DNA of 59,450 nt from the NCBI GenBank assembly GCA_944383305.1, contig CALWOZ010000010.1:1-59450 (forward strand), written 5' to 3'. Below the pieces are notes generated by a model. That model did not search any database and was not told the DNA's origin. It saw nothing but the letters and a program-made list of their open reading frames with translations. The stretch's first letter is position 1; each line of letters begins with the position of its first letter. Source of the stretch: an uncultured Clostridia bacterium. GTDB taxonomy: Bacteria > Bacillota > Clostridia > Lachnospirales > CAG-274. Made by a program: the position numbers and the translations under genes. Below are positions 27,505 to 39,948 of this stretch, one piece after another.

Positions 27505-29016
27505 TTATTGTACTGGTGTTGCATTTTTGTCTTTTAAAACAACATCGTGAGCTCCACCTTCAATTATACTTGTAGATGAAACTAAAGTTATTTTTGCTTT
27601 TTGTTGTAATTCTTCTATTGATAAAGCACCACAGTTACACATAGTATGTTTTACTTTACTAAGAGTTAAAGCTAAATTATCTTTAAGCTTACCAGCATAA
27701 GGTACATAAGAGTCTACTCCTTCTTCAAAAGATAATTTACTTTCTCCTCCCATATCATATCTTTGCCAGTTTCTAGCACGAGCAGAGCCTTCGCCCCAAT
27801 ATTCTTTCATATAGTTACCATTAACGATAACTTTGTTTGTAGGGCTTTCTTCAAACCTTGAAAAGTATCTACCTAACATACAAAAATCACAACCCATAGC
27901 AAGTGCAAGTGTTATATGATAATCTTGTACTATACCACCATCAGAACAAATAGGTATGTACACACCTGTTTCTTTAAAATATTCATCTCTAGCTTTGGCT
28001 ACTTCTATAACAGCTGTAGCTTGTCCTCTACCAATACCTTTTTGTTCTCTAGTTATACAAATAGAGCCACCACCAATACCTATTTTAATAAAGTCTGCTC
28101 CTGCCTCTGCTAAAAATCTAAAGCCTTCTCTATCAACAACATTTCCAGCTCCAACTTTAACAGTATCACCATATTTATCTCTTATCCATTTAATAGTTAT
28201 TTTTTGCCATTCACTAAATCCTTCTGAAGAGTCAATACATAAAACATCTGCACCAGCCTCTACTAAAGCAGGTACTCTGGTTTCATAATCTCTAGTGTTT
28301 ATACCTGCACCAACTATATATCTTTTATTACTATCTAAAAGTTCTAATGGATTTTCTTTGTGAGAATCATAATCTCTTCTAAATACAAATGCTACTAATC
28401 TTTGTTCTTTATTAACAATAGGTAAAGCATTTATTTTTTTATCCCAAATAATATTATTAGCTTCTTTAAGAGTTGTAGTTTCATCTGCATAAACCATATT
28501 TTCAATAGGAGTCATAAATTCTTTAACCTTAGTAGATTTATCCATTCTGCTAACTCTATAATCTCTACTAGTTACAATACCTAAAAGTTTGCCACTAGCT
28601 GTACCGTCATCTGTAACAGCAACAGTAGAGTGTCCTGTTTTTTCTTTAAGTTTTAATATATCGTCTAATGTGTCGTCTGGTTTAATATTTGATGAGCTTG
28701 TAACAAAACCAGCTTTATGAGCTTTAACTCTTCTTACCATCTCTGCTTGTTCATTAACAGTTTGAGAGCCATATATAAATGATATACCACCTTCTTTTGC
28801 AAGAGCTATTGCCATTTTATCGTCAGAAACTGCTTGCATAATAGCAGATACTAAAGGTATATTCATTTGTAAACTAGGTTCTTCTTGACCCTTTTTATAC
28901 TTTACAACTGGTGTTTTTAAACTTGCATTATCTGGTATACACTCTGTTGAGGAGTATCCAGGTACTAATAAATATTCACTAAAAGTTCTTGAAGGTTCAT
29001 CATAATAATAAGCCAT
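27505..29016 (-). CDS. guaB: Inosine-5'-monophosphate dehydrogenase
   Basis: This enzyme converts IMP to XMP, the first step of GTP synthesis. The TIM barrel starts with [20 protein letters not shown]. Two CBS modules are inserted at about residues 100-220 ([20 protein letters not shown], then [10 protein letters not shown]). The catalytic loop is [19 protein letters not shown] with the active Cys, and AICSDGG-type phosphate binding is seen in [14 protein letters not shown]. At 503 aa with the N-terminal [17 protein letters not shown], it belongs to the longer IMPDH branch seen in some Clostridia. The ATG at 29016 has AAGGAG 8 nt upstream. The gene stands alone; I saw no purine riboswitch in the 270 bp upstream. 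Confidence 0.95.
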   Translation of the reverse strand: MAYYYDEPSRTFSEYLLVPGYSSTECIPDNASLKTPVVKYKKGQEEPSLQMNIPLVSAIMQAVSDDKMAIALAKEGGISFIYGSQTVNEQAEMVRRVKAHKAGFVTSSSNIKPDDTLDDILKLKEKTGHSTVAVTDDGTASGKLLGIVTSRDYRVSRMDKSTKVKEFMTPIENMVYADETTTLKEANNIIWDKKINALPIVNKEQRLVAFVFRRDYDSHKENPLELLDSNKRYIVGAGINTRDYETRVPALVEAGADVLCIDSSEGFSEWQKITIKWIRDKYGDTVKVGAGNVVDREGFRFLAEAGADFIKIGIGGGSICITREQKGIGRGQATAVIEVAKARDEYFKETGVYIPICSDGGIVQDYHITLALAMGCDFCMLGRYFSRFEESPTNKVIVNGNYMKEYWGEGSARARNWQRYDMGGESKLSFEEGVDSYVPYAGKLKDNLALTLSKVKHTMCNCGALSIEELQQKAKITLVSSTSIIEGGAHDVVLKDKNATPVQ

Positions 29017-29292
29017 TTTTCTATCTCCTTAAAAATATTTTTTAAAATTATACTAACTTTTTTTAAAAAAGGCAATATATTTTTTTCTATTTTTTTAATT
29101 TTATTAAAATAATATATTATTTTAATTTTTATCTAATTTTTTTGTATGTTTTTACATATAATCATTATAATAAATATTCTTAATATAACTACTATACTTA
29201 ATTTTATTTTATATAATAATTAGATTATATAAATGATTATATCTATATTGCTATATAAAAAAACTATTAATAATATAAATAATAAATTTAGT

Positions 29293-29847
29293 TTATTTTT
29301 TTATCTCTTTCCAATCATATTCTAACATTGACATTAATATATTATCTGCATATTTACCTCCGTCTAAAACAGCATCACGCAAAACTCCTTCACGTTTAAA
29401 ACCTGCTTTAAGATAACATTTTTCTGCTTGTTTATTAAAAGAATATACATTTAATTCTAAACGATGAAGTTTTAACTCTTCAAATGCAAAATCACAAGTA
29501 TTTTCAACTGCCCATTTTCCTATACCTTTTCCACGATCTGTTAAGTGATAAATTGCTATTCTAAAATTAGCACATCTTAAGTCAAAATCAATTTCATTAA
29601 TTACACTTTCTCCAATAATACGTCCATCTGGCGAAATAATTAAAAAAAAGTATCTGTTATTATCATCTATTGACTTATGGAAAAATGAAATAACTTCTTC
29701 TTTTGTAAATACTTCTTTAGAACCAGTTAAACGTGCAACCTCTTTATCAAGTGGACAATAATTTTGATAAAAATAACTTTCATCATCGGATTTTTCTGCT
29801 AATCTAATTATAAATCCGTCTTTTTCCCACGTTTTATTTATCTTCAT
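29293..29847 (-). CDS. GNAT-family N-acetyltransferase (RimJ/RimL-like)
   Basis: This 184-aa acyl-CoA N-acyltransferase belongs to the RimJ/RimL-type branch. The acetyl-CoA-binding loop is in IAIYHLTDRGKGIGKWAVENT (quoted parts TDRGKGIGKWA), followed by LHRLELNVYSFNKQAEKCYLKAGF, the signature helix of this branch, and FKREGVLRDAVLDGGKYADNI. The substrate could be a ribosomal protein N-terminus, an amino acid or a small amine. The ATG at 29847 has a distant AGAAGGG, so the start is moderately sure. Its downstream neighbour in another unit is guaB, with 276 bp between. Confidence 0.88.
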   Translation of the reverse strand: MKINKTWEKDGFIIRLAEKSDDESYFYQNYCPLDKEVARLTGSKEVFTKEEVISFFHKSIDDNNRYFFLIISPDGRIIGESVINEIDFDLRCANFRIAIYHLTDRGKGIGKWAVENTCDFAFEELKLHRLELNVYSFNKQAEKCYLKAGFKREGVLRDAVLDGGKYADNILMSMLEYDWKEIKK

Positions 29848-29884
29848 AATTTAATTTTACCCTTCTAAATAGCTTAAATTAAAA

Positions 29885-30805
29885 TTATGGTAATATATTT
29901 CCAGCTGATATATATATTTTATACCATTCTTCTCTAGTTAAAGTTATATCTACTGCCTTACATATAGCCTCTAGTCTTTCTATATTTGTCGTTCCTACAA
30001 TTACTTGCATATTAGCTGGGTGCCTTAATATCCAAGAGGTAGCTATTGCCATATTTGTTACATTATACTTTTTAGCCAAATCATCTATAACAATATTTAA
30101 CTCTTTATACTTTTCATTATTTAAAAATACACCTTCAAAAAATCCATATTGAAAAGGTGACCAAGCTTGTATAGTTATATTGTTTAATCTACAATAATCT
30201 AAAACACTACCATCTCTATTTATAGCACCAGAAGTTAGCATATTAACTTCTAATCCACTACTTATCATACTAGAATGTGGTATACTAAATTGTAACTGAT
30301 TTGCTACTATATCTTGTTTTAAGTATTTTTTTAATAATTCCATTTGCATAGAATTTTGATTTGATACACCAAAAGATTTTACTTTTCCCTGTTTATATAA
30401 AGTATCAAAAGCTTCACTTACCTCTTCTGGTTCAACAAGTGCATCTGGTCTATGTAATAATAAAACATCTAAATAGTCAGTATCAAGTCTTTTTAAAATA
30501 CCATCTACTGAATTTAATATATGCTCTTTAGAAAAGTCAAACATTTTCCCAGGTACTATTCCACATTTAGATTGAACTATTATATCTTCTCTTTTAATAT
30601 ATGAATTTTTTAATATATTTCCAAATATTTCTTCACATTTTCCTTGTCCATATATATCTGCGTGGTCAAAAAAGTTTATACCTAAATCATATGCTTTTTC
30701 TATTAAACTTTGTACACTATTTTGTTCTAAATTGTTTATTCTCATACAGCCTAAAGATATGGCAGATACATTTATATTACTATTGCCTAAATTAAATTTT
30801 TTCAT
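29885..30805 (-). CDS. Aldo/keto reductase (YdhF-like)
   Basis: This 306-aa NADPH-dependent oxidoreductase has the AKR barrel features ISLGCMRINNL, the catalytic Asp and Tyr in FFDHADIYGQGKCEEIFG, the Lys in IIVQSKCGI, and the His in LLLHRPDALVEPEEV. A C-terminal NADP-binding pattern VIVGTTNIERLEAI follows. It resembles the YdhF/oxidoreductase branch with unknown physiological substrate. The ATG at 30805 has GGTGG about 9 nt upstream; a reading to 30820 is not supported. It lies 37 bp upstream of the GNAT gene in the same orientation, so they may be cotranscribed. Confidence 0.9.
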   Translation of the reverse strand: MKKFNLGNSNINVSAISLGCMRINNLEQNSVQSLIEKAYDLGINFFDHADIYGQGKCEEIFGNILKNSYIKREDIIVQSKCGIVPGKMFDFSKEHILNSVDGILKRLDTDYLDVLLLHRPDALVEPEEVSEAFDTLYKQGKVKSFGVSNQNSMQMELLKKYLKQDIVANQLQFSIPHSSMISSGLEVNMLTSGAINRDGSVLDYCRLNNITIQAWSPFQYGFFEGVFLNNEKYKELNIVIDDLAKKYNVTNMAIATSWILRHPANMQVIVGTTNIERLEAICKAVDITLTREEWYKIYISAGNILP

Positions 30806-30835
30806 AATTTTACCACCCAATTTATATTTTTTAAA

Positions 30836-30858
30836 AAGGTATGGTTAAACCATACCTT
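30836..30858 (-). terminator. Rho-independent terminator of the pyrG-glyS unit
   Basis: A stem AAGGTATGG/CCATACCTT with a very short loop lies 9 bp after the glyS stop and is followed on the minus strand by TTTTT. Confidence 0.8.
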
Positions 30859-30866
30859 AAAATTTA

Positions 30867-32261
30867 TTAAAATTCTAATCTTTTATTTATATATTGTAAT
30901 AAATCATCTATTTTAATTCTTTCTTGTTCCATACTATCTCTATGACGTATAGTTACACAGTTATCTTCAACACTATCAAAATCGTATGTTATACAAAATG
31001 GTGTGCCTATTTCATCTTGCCTTCTGTATCTTTTACCAATACTACCTGTGTCATCATATTCACAATTAAAATGTTTACTTAGAGTATGATACACTTTTAT
31101 AGCCTCATCATTTAATTTTTTAGATAATGGTAAAATAGCAGCTTTTATAGGAGCTATGACTGGATGAAAACGTAAAACAGTTCTAACATCTACATTACCC
31201 TTATCATCTTTTAATTCTTCTTCGTCATAAGCCTCACATAAAAACGCAAGAGTAACTCTATCTGCACCTAAAGAAGGTTCTATACAATAAGGAACATATT
31301 TTTCATTTGTTGTAGGGTCAAAATATTCTAACATATCACCAGAATGTTCACTATGTTGTTTAAGGTCAAAGTCTGTTCTAGACGCTATTCCCCAAAGTTC
31401 ACCTTTACCAAATGGAAACTTATATTCTATGTCTGTTGTAGCATTGCTATAATGAGATAATTCTTCTTGGTCGTGGTCTCTAAACCATACGTTTTCTTCA
31501 CTAATATTAAGATTTTTTAGCCAGTTCATACAGTATTCTTTCCAATAGTTAAACCATTCCATTTCTGTTCCTGGTTTACAGAAAAACTCAAGCTCCATTT
31601 GTTCAAACTCTCTTATTCTAAATATAAAATTACCTGGAGTAATTTCATTTCTAAACGATTTACCTACTTGACCTATACCAAAAGGTATTTTTTTACGAGT
31701 AGTTCTTTGAACATTTTTAAAATTAACAAATATACCCTGTGCTGTTTCTGGTCTAAGATAAACTACATTTTTGCTATCTTCTGTAACACCAACGTGTGTT
31801 TTAAACATAAGGTTAAACTCTCTAATATCTGTAAAATTATGAGCATTACAAGTAGGGCAGCCAATGTTGTGTTCATCAATAAAGTCTTTCATTTGTTGAT
31901 GGCTCATACCATCTGGATTACCACTAATATTATTTTGAGCCATATAATCTTCTATTATTTTATCTGCTCTAAATCTTTCGTGACATTCTTTACAGTCCAT
32001 TAATGGATCGCTAAACCCTCCTACGTGTCCTGAGGCAACCCAAACTTGAGGATTCATTAATATAGCACAATCTACTCCTACATTATATTCACTTTCTTGA
32101 ATAAACTTTTTCCACCAAGCTTTTTTTACATTATTTTTAAGCTCAACTCCTAAAGGTCCATAATCCCACGTATTAGCAAGTCCACCATATATTTCAGACC
32201 CTGCATATACAAAGCCTCTAGATTTAGCAAGAGCAACTATTTTTTCCATATTTTTTTCCAT
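30867..32261 (-). CDS. glyS: Glycyl-tRNA synthetase (single-chain, alpha2 type)
   Basis: This class II synthetase charges tRNA-Gly. It begins with the family's [20 protein letters not shown] and has [11 protein letters not shown], the cysteine pairs [11 protein letters not shown] and [48 protein letters not shown] (motif 2), and [14 protein letters not shown] (motif 3), quoted in part. At 464 aa it is the homodimeric type also called GlyQS, not the alpha/beta pair. The ATG at 32261 has GGGAGG about 7 nt upstream. It lies 40 bp after pyrG, so the two may be cotranscribed. I see no T-box leader between them. Confidence 0.96.
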   Translation of the reverse strand: MEKNMEKIVALAKSRGFVYAGSEIYGGLANTWDYGPLGVELKNNVKKAWWKKFIQESEYNVGVDCAILMNPQVWVASGHVGGFSDPLMDCKECHERFRADKIIEDYMAQNNISGNPDGMSHQQMKDFIDEHNIGCPTCNAHNFTDIREFNLMFKTHVGVTEDSKNVVYLRPETAQGIFVNFKNVQRTTRKKIPFGIGQVGKSFRNEITPGNFIFRIREFEQMELEFFCKPGTEMEWFNYWKEYCMNWLKNLNISEENVWFRDHDQEELSHYSNATTDIEYKFPFGKGELWGIASRTDFDLKQHSEHSGDMLEYFDPTTNEKYVPYCIEPSLGADRVTLAFLCEAYDEEELKDDKGNVDVRTVLRFHPVIAPIKAAILPLSKKLNDEAIKVYHTLSKHFNCEYDDTGSIGKRYRRQDEIGTPFCITYDFDSVEDNCVTIRHRDSMEQERIKIDDLLQYINKRLEF

Positions 32262-32301
32262 ATTTTTCCTCCCACGCCTAAAATATTGTAAATATATAAA
32301 A

Positions 32302-33942
<1,641 letters not shown>

Positions 33943-33963
33943 TCATTTCATCATAACCTATTA

Positions 33964-33992
33964 ATTATATTACTATAAATATAACTTGTCAA
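33964..33992 (-). promoter_or_regulatory. Consensus vegetative promoter of pyrG
   Basis: On the minus strand TTGACA (33992-33987), a 17-bp spacer and TATAAT (33969-33964) form a perfect sigma-A promoter 49 bp upstream of the pyrG start. Confidence 0.85.
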
Positions 33993-34008
33993 TATATATA
34001 AAAGTAAT

Positions 34009-34052
34009 ATAACACTTAATCTTTTAGCTTTAAAACTATAATTAAGTGTTAT
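34009..34052 (-). terminator. Stem-loop after the 503-aa SLH gene
   Basis: Arms 34009-34020 and 34041-34052 (ATAACACTTAAT paired with ATTAAGTGTTAT) form a 12-bp stem with a 20-nt loop between the SLH gene stop and the pyrG promoter. The T-run is poor, so it may be a weak terminator. Confidence 0.55.
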
Positions 34053-34141
34053 ACTAAAATTTTGTTTAATATTAGTACTACGTACTAAAACCATATATTT
34101 TTAATATTTTTTAAAACAAAATCATAATCTAATTATAAATA

Positions 34142-35653
34142 TTAATCTGGAAAATTAACTATATTTTCTGTATAATCTACTTGCATATCATATCTCATAT
34201 AGTTTATTAATCTATTAATAATAGCTGCTGCTTCTGCCTTACTAATAAACAATTTAGGATTAAACTTACCGTCTGCATCTCCTGATATTATATTTATTCT
34301 ATTAGCAGCATAAACTTCTCTTTTTGCCCAACTATCAATATAACTATCATCTACAAAAGGAGTAATAGGAGTAGGGTCAAGACCTAAATGTTCAAGACCT
34401 AATGCTCTAAGTAATATTACTATTGCCTCTTGTCTTTGTATTGGTTCATCTATTGAAAAACTACCATCGGTATTACCTGCCACAAGTCCTGATTTATATG
34501 CTGCCATAATATAAGGATATTCTTCTCTTTCTGGTAAAACATCTGAAAATACTATTTCAACTGGAGTTTTTTTATTAGTAGATTTTGTATTTTCTTCTAT
34601 TGGCAGTTTTATAGCTTTAACAAGCATTTCTGTAAATTGCCCTCTAGTTATGGCTTGACTTGGATTATAAAATTTAGGGTCTCCTGTTAATATTTGCATA
34701 CTAAACATTTTTTTAATATCTTCTTCGGCAAAATGCCCTTTTAAATAGCTTAAATCTGGAGCTACAAGTTGTTCAAAGGTATTAAAACTTGGTATAGAAA
34801 CATTACCTGTCGTAGGAGTAGTATAAGTAAATTGTGTTGGTAAAACATAAATATTATAGCTTAAACCACTTTTATTTTGCATTACTTCTTTATAGTTACC
34901 TTCAAAACTTATAGCTGTTGGTTCATTTTTAGAATACTCTAATGTTTTATTAACTGAAACACTAGGTCTTACTTGATATTCCATTTGCCAATCTTTAGTT
35001 TGGATAGTACAATTTAGTCTTTGAGTTTCTGTTGAAGACCAGGCACTACTATAACCATATATAACACCACTTATATCTTGAATTATTTTATCTTCGCCTG
35101 ATGTATAAACTGCTCTATGAGATACATCTCCTTTATAATATGTTACCCCTGGAGTTTTATCTTCAATTATACTAATAGATGATTTTGATTGGTTACTATC
35201 TATTGTATAAGTTTTACCATCAACTGTAATTTCTTCTGTCCATTTAGAAATTTCATAGTCTTTTATTGTTTGATTATCTTCGTTTCTATAATTAACGGTG
35301 TATTCCATATTTCTATCAATAGTCATTCCCTCAGGAGTAGTATCACCGTTTTCTACTTTATAAGTAACTTTATACGTTCCTTTATCAGCTGTAGTATTAG
35401 CTTTAGAACTTACTGTTAAGTTACCATTATATTCTTTAGGTTGCCCTGTTAAAAATATAGTTTCTTTATATGTTGATTTTAACTCATTTTTTGTATTTTT
35501 ATTTGTATTTAAAAGTTGCTCTGTCGTTTTTGGTAGCTTTCTACCTTCTGTTATACCCCCAAAAACCCCAAAATCTAGAGGGTCTGCATAAACATTAGAT
35601 GTAAAAATAGAAAAACCCATAACAAAGGCTATTGTTCTATTTAATATTTTCAT
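34142..35653 (-). CDS. Exported protein with three C-terminal SLH domains
   Basis: This 503-aa surface protein has a signal peptide (RTIAFVMGFSIFTSNVYA), an unrecognised beta-rich region at about 60-305 with many Thr residues, and three SLH domains at about 310-500. SLH features are YLKGHFAEEDIKKMFSM, the ITRGQF and PIQRQEA motifs, and FVDDSYIDSWAKREVYAAN. SLH domains bind pyruvylated secondary cell-wall polymer. The repeats contain R-x-Q/E instead of the canonical TRAE in places (TRGQF, QRQEA, SKAEA). The gene lies 74 bp after another SLH gene in the same orientation. The N-terminal region may be the functional part, but its role is unknown. Confidence 0.88.
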   Translation of the reverse strand: MKILNRTIAFVMGFSIFTSNVYADPLDFGVFGGITEGRKLPKTTEQLLNTNKNTKNELKSTYKETIFLTGQPKEYNGNLTVSSKANTTADKGTYKVTYKVENGDTTPEGMTIDRNMEYTVNYRNEDNQTIKDYEISKWTEEITVDGKTYTIDSNQSKSSISIIEDKTPGVTYYKGDVSHRAVYTSGEDKIIQDISGVIYGYSSAWSSTETQRLNCTIQTKDWQMEYQVRPSVSVNKTLEYSKNEPTAISFEGNYKEVMQNKSGLSYNIYVLPTQFTYTTPTTGNVSIPSFNTFEQLVAPDLSYLKGHFAEEDIKKMFSMQILTGDPKFYNPSQAITRGQFTEMLVKAIKLPIEENTKSTNKKTPVEIVFSDVLPEREEYPYIMAAYKSGLVAGNTDGSFSIDEPIQRQEAIVILLRALGLEHLGLDPTPITPFVDDSYIDSWAKREVYAANRINIISGDADGKFNPKLFISKAEAAAIINRLINYMRYDMQVDYTENIVNFPD

Positions 35654-35678
35654 TTTAATTCCTCCATATAAAATAGTA

Positions 35679-35719
35679 TATATAGCTATTGAATAGTATT
35701 AATAAACAATAGCTATATA
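35679..35719 (-). terminator. Stem-loop between the two SLH genes
   Basis: Arms 35679-35691 and 35707-35719 form a perfect 13-bp stem in the 74-bp gap, starting 9 bp after the stop of the 981-aa gene. There is no strong T-run, so it may reduce rather than stop transcription into the next SLH gene, or stabilise the mRNA end. Confidence 0.5.
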
Positions 35720-35727
35720 TTAAAAAA

Positions 35728-38673
35728 TTAATTTTCTACAAATATAATTCTTGCATCTACAGTTATACCACTTGCTATTTTACTTGGTAAAGTCTCTGTA
35801 AATACTTTTAATTTATCGCCTTTTTGTATACTATTTATAGATGTTACTTTATTATCTTTTATAACAATAGTATTAGATTTAGTTGATAAATTTATTGTAG
35901 GGTCTTTAACACTAACTGAATCCCACGTTTTGTTATCTTTCATATATTTACCATCTCTTACTTTTATTGTATCTCCTGTTTCATAAACAGTACCTGAAAC
36001 AAGTTTAGTAGGATATGGTGCATCTATAATATGAGTAGCCCTATCTCCATCAAATATAATTGTAAATGCTTTGTCTATACTAGAATTTTCTGTATATCCA
36101 ATAAACTGACTAATATTTTGAATTCCATTTTCAGTTATATAAAGAGTCTGTTCGTCTATTGTGAATTTTCTTTCAACTGGGCTGTATTCCCATTTTTCTC
36201 CATTTAATTGACTCATAGATGTTACAGTAAACCATTTATTATCTTCTATTTGTTTTACTCTACCTCTAGCTATTGTTACAGAGCTTGAAACTGGAGCTTC
36301 ATATATGTCTACAATACCTGCTTTTCCATCTCCATTTAAAGAAACTCTAACATAATCATTAACACTAATATTAGTAGCATCTACAAGTTTACCATTTTTT
36401 CTAACAATAGTACCAGCATCTGTATTTATAGTACCATTACCTGCTGTTGTAAAGTTACCTACACCATCTACTGATGTGACAATATCTGGATTTAATGGTT
36501 CATCTCTGCCTGTTCTAAATGTTATTTTGCTAATAATATCTCCAGAGTATCCATTTTCTAAAGCAACATAAACTTCTCCATTTGCTCTTTTTAATTTTGA
36601 TTTTACAAAATCTTCAGAAACTCTAGTACCATTGTAATAATACATAATATTTTTATTTGATGTACTAAGTTTTCTTATTTGTTGATAATTACCCCAACCA
36701 GAGTCATCTAATGTATATGAATGTTGTAAAGACATTGTTTTTTGTATAGAATCAATAGCACCAATTTGACCTTTTAATATATCTCCTATTAAATGTCCAG
36801 AATCTTCTACTAAAACTTCTTTAACTGATTCCATAGTTTCGCCTGGAGATAAAATAGCTTCATTTATAAGAAGTTTAACATAATCACCAGCCACTACATT
36901 TGATAAATCTATTGGTTTGCCTCCTTTAGAAGCATACACACCACTAGGTATGTCATACCAAGCTGTTTGCCCATTATCAAATTGAACTAACATTTTAATT
37001 ATATCAACATTATTTGTAATTTGTGAAACTTTACCACGTTTCATAATATAATTAGGTGATGCACTAATTTTCTCTATATAAGTAGGGTCATCTTTACTAC
37101 TGGTTATAAAAACAACATCTCCTGGCTCTATTTGGTCAATAGTAGTATCTCTAGGGTCATATTCAAAATTTGGAAACATTTGGTCTAAATAACCTATGTC
37201 ATCTCCACTTTCATAATATGGTTGTTTTTCAACTTCTACTTGGTCTTCAAAATAATTTTTAGTAACTTGATTTCCATTATTATCAATTACTACAATATAT
37301 CCAAACTCAGCATTATTTTCTACAACAACACCTCTAAGTTCTTGTGATAATGTAGCATCTCCTACATATGTTATTTTAGTTACTATATTATTTTTTAGTT
37401 CTAATTTTACCATACTACCAATAGGTAAATCTTGTTCTTTTCTTCTTTTACCTTCCATAAAGAGATAATTTCCATTTGTATCTGAGGCAACTATACCATC
37501 TGCTGCATAATAGTTATAAGTTTTATTAGAATTATCTCTTATTTGTATAATTCCATTTTCAAAATCTATTTTGTTAAGTTTTCCATTTGCTTCTGTTGTA
37601 TTTACAGTTTTATCTTTTACACTTACAAATTTAACTGTTTTATCAGTATCATTTACTAAATATTCTATTTGTGATCCTTCTCTAACACTAGCAAGTCCTG
37701 TAACTGCTCCACCATTATACACAACTGCATCTTTGTCTAAAGACTGTGGCGAAGAACTACTTTCCATAACATATTTTATTACATCTATCTTACCATCGGC
37801 TGTTCTTATGTATATGCTTCTTTCTAGTGTAGCTTGACCAGTCATAGTTGTTTGATTGTCTTTTATTCCACCAATAGTACCAGTTTTCTTAGTAAGACCA
37901 ACTGCTTCATTATATAAGTTATCCATATTGCTTAATATTTGAGCCATTTCTGCTCTAGTTAAAGCACCTTTAGGATTAAGTCTATTATTTTGGTCGCCTT
38001 TTATTATACCATTATCTAAAGCTATTTCCATATTTTCTACATATTCAACAGCTGTATTTTGCCAATCTGAATAATTATAAATACTTTGTTGACTATTAGA
38101 AACTAATGGTTGCTGTCTTATAGCATTTAATGCTTGTACAACCCAATTAACAACTTGTTCTCTTGTGGCATTATCGTCTCTTTTAAAAGAACCCTCTGGT
38201 AATGACTCTTGATTTGCTCTTATAGCTTGATTATATTGATCTGTGGTTATAAGTCCGTTATTTCTAGCTAAACTTAAATATCCAATAGACCATATAGGCA
38301 AAGGACTATTTTGAGATTCTGCTTGATCTTTAAGCCTTTGACCTTCAGCTTGTGCCTGATTTTCAAGTCCAATAACTCTAATAACAAAAGCTAAAGCTTC
38401 TTGGTTTGAAACATAGCTATTAGGTCTATATGTTTTTTCATATCCTTTAACCATATCTAAAGCCCCTGCTTTTGTTATAGATTCTTTTGCCCAATGTCCA
38501 TCATAAACATCTGAAAATTTTAAATTACTTATTAAAGGCTTAGCCTCTGTTGTACCTTCATATGTATTATTAATTGTATCTGTAAATATGTTTGTGTCTG
38601 TTATTGCAAGTATATTTACAGTATTTACAATACATATTATAAATATTAAAACAAATAAATTAAACTTTTTCAT
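35728..38673 (-). CDS. Large exported protein with three N-terminal SLH domains
   Basis: This 981-aa surface protein has a signal peptide (FNLFVLIFIICIVNTVNILA). Three SLH domains occupy about residues 45-255: SDVYDGHWAKESITKAGALD, a middle one with KRDDNATREQVVNWVV, and DNGIIKGDQNNRLNPKGALT plus RAEMAQIL. The remaining 700 residues are beta-rich, with recurring segments such as NGNGYIVVIDNNGNQ-like and VKEVLVEDSGH-like strands, and look like a repeated wall-associated fold; I do not recognise a catalytic domain. The ATG at 38673 has GAGGG about 6 nt upstream. It is probably the first gene of an SLH pair. A structural S-layer or wall-remodelling role is inference. Confidence 0.88.
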   Translation of the reverse strand: MKKFNLFVLIFIICIVNTVNILAITDTNIFTDTINNTYEGTTEAKPLISNLKFSDVYDGHWAKESITKAGALDMVKGYEKTYRPNSYVSNQEALAFVIRVIGLENQAQAEGQRLKDQAESQNSPLPIWSIGYLSLARNNGLITTDQYNQAIRANQESLPEGSFKRDDNATREQVVNWVVQALNAIRQQPLVSNSQQSIYNYSDWQNTAVEYVENMEIALDNGIIKGDQNNRLNPKGALTRAEMAQILSNMDNLYNEAVGLTKKTGTIGGIKDNQTTMTGQATLERSIYIRTADGKIDVIKYVMESSSSPQSLDKDAVVYNGGAVTGLASVREGSQIEYLVNDTDKTVKFVSVKDKTVNTTEANGKLNKIDFENGIIQIRDNSNKTYNYYAADGIVASDTNGNYLFMEGKRRKEQDLPIGSMVKLELKNNIVTKITYVGDATLSQELRGVVVENNAEFGYIVVIDNNGNQVTKNYFEDQVEVEKQPYYESGDDIGYLDQMFPNFEYDPRDTTIDQIEPGDVVFITSSKDDPTYIEKISASPNYIMKRGKVSQITNNVDIIKMLVQFDNGQTAWYDIPSGVYASKGGKPIDLSNVVAGDYVKLLINEAILSPGETMESVKEVLVEDSGHLIGDILKGQIGAIDSIQKTMSLQHSYTLDDSGWGNYQQIRKLSTSNKNIMYYYNGTRVSEDFVKSKLKRANGEVYVALENGYSGDIISKITFRTGRDEPLNPDIVTSVDGVGNFTTAGNGTINTDAGTIVRKNGKLVDATNISVNDYVRVSLNGDGKAGIVDIYEAPVSSSVTIARGRVKQIEDNKWFTVTSMSQLNGEKWEYSPVERKFTIDEQTLYITENGIQNISQFIGYTENSSIDKAFTIIFDGDRATHIIDAPYPTKLVSGTVYETGDTIKVRDGKYMKDNKTWDSVSVKDPTINLSTKSNTIVIKDNKVTSINSIQKGDKLKVFTETLPSKIASGITVDARIIFVEN

Positions 38674-38895
38674 AAAACCCTCACATATTTTTATAATAAA
38701 TATTTTCTTTATATTATATCACGAAATAATATAATAAAAAAGAATAAAAATAATATTTTTTTATTAAATTTTTGGTAAATATAAGAAATGATTACATATA
38801 GTACTTATAATTAATATTTATTATATAATTTTAACTCTAATATAATTTAAGATTATTAACATATTGTATCTTTGTTTAAATAATTCATAAAATTT

Positions 38896-39863
38896 TTATT
38901 GATTTGATAAATTCATTGCTTTTTCTCCCCATCTAGAATATTTTAATATTACCCTCCCCCAATCCTATTAAATCTACTTTTTTATTTTTTAATAACTTTT
39001 TAGAATAATACCTTCTGTCAAAATGATAGGTATAGAAGTATGTTCTTTATATTGACTTAGTTATCTCCCTAAAATATCCTTATTCTTGTATGTTATAATT
39101 AATATATTTACAAAATCCTCTAGAAATATCTAATAAATCAACTCCTGCTTGTTCAAATATTTTAGTTTCATTTATACTATTATAAAACTCCCACCTTCCA
39201 TATAATCACAAACACCTAACTTTATAGCTAGTGAATAATCACCTAAAATTTTTCTAATAACTTCAATTATATATAAATGTAATCTTAATCTTCCTTAAAT
39301 AGAATTTCCGTTATATTTATCCGTTCTTTTATTAGTAAGTTGTAAATAAAATTGGTTTAATAAATAACTAACCATAAACCTGGCTTTTTTAGTCTTATAG
39401 CTACTTTTATAAAATCATCAATTAACCTTTATATCATAAGAGTCAATTTCTCTAGATAATGAATATTCACTAGATTTATTAGGCATTTTTGCTAAACTTG
39501 TTATAATTTTTATTATTATAAATTTTACTTTCTGAAAACCCCTCTTTTGTAATTAAGTTATATCATTACTTTAGTTAAAGTCTTCTTTTGTATAATTAAT
39601 ACTAATTTTTTTAATCCATCTATATCCATATCTTAAGATATATAAATTTATCCTTTGCTAGCCTTTCCATCTAAATTTACATAACTATGTTCAACAATTA
39701 TTACTCCTATATAATTTCCTCTAGCCCTTTCTTCATAATAATCACATAGTTGTTATGTGACTTTTCCATCATTATTTAATTTTACTGTTGCCATTGGTGG
39801 CGTAACTAAACTGTTATTTATCTCTAAATTTTTTATTTTAATTAATTTATTTAAGAAGCTCAC
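38896..39863 (-). pseudogene. Decayed NADH:flavin oxidoreductase (old yellow enzyme family)
   Basis: Read on the minus strand from a GTG at 39863 with AGGAG upstream, fragments follow the family order: FLNKLIKIKNLEINNSLVTP, PPMATVKLNNDGKVT, CDYYEERARG, IIVEHSYVN, GLKKLV, LLNQFYLQLTNKRTDKYNGN, RLRLHLYIIEVIRK, KLGVCDYMEGG, SIPIILTEGI and VILKYSRWGEKAMN. These correspond to the N-terminal strand, the flavin-site region, the FLSPYTNKRTDEYGG loop and the C-terminal phosphate site. Stops and frameshifts occur throughout and some blocks are missing. The family reduces enoates, enones and related substrates. This copy is not functional. Confidence 0.82.
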
Positions 39864-39948
39864 CTTATATACTCCTTAATATTTGTTTACAATGTACATT
39901 ATAACATAGTATAATCTATGTAGAAAGAATACAATTTTTTAATATATA

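Noticed and set aside
29017..29292. A purine riboswitch upstream of guaB
   Set aside because: I found none of the conserved core sequences; the stretch is plain AT-rich spacer.
32262..32301. A T-box leader before glyS
   Set aside because: Only 40 bp separate pyrG and glyS, too short for a T-box.
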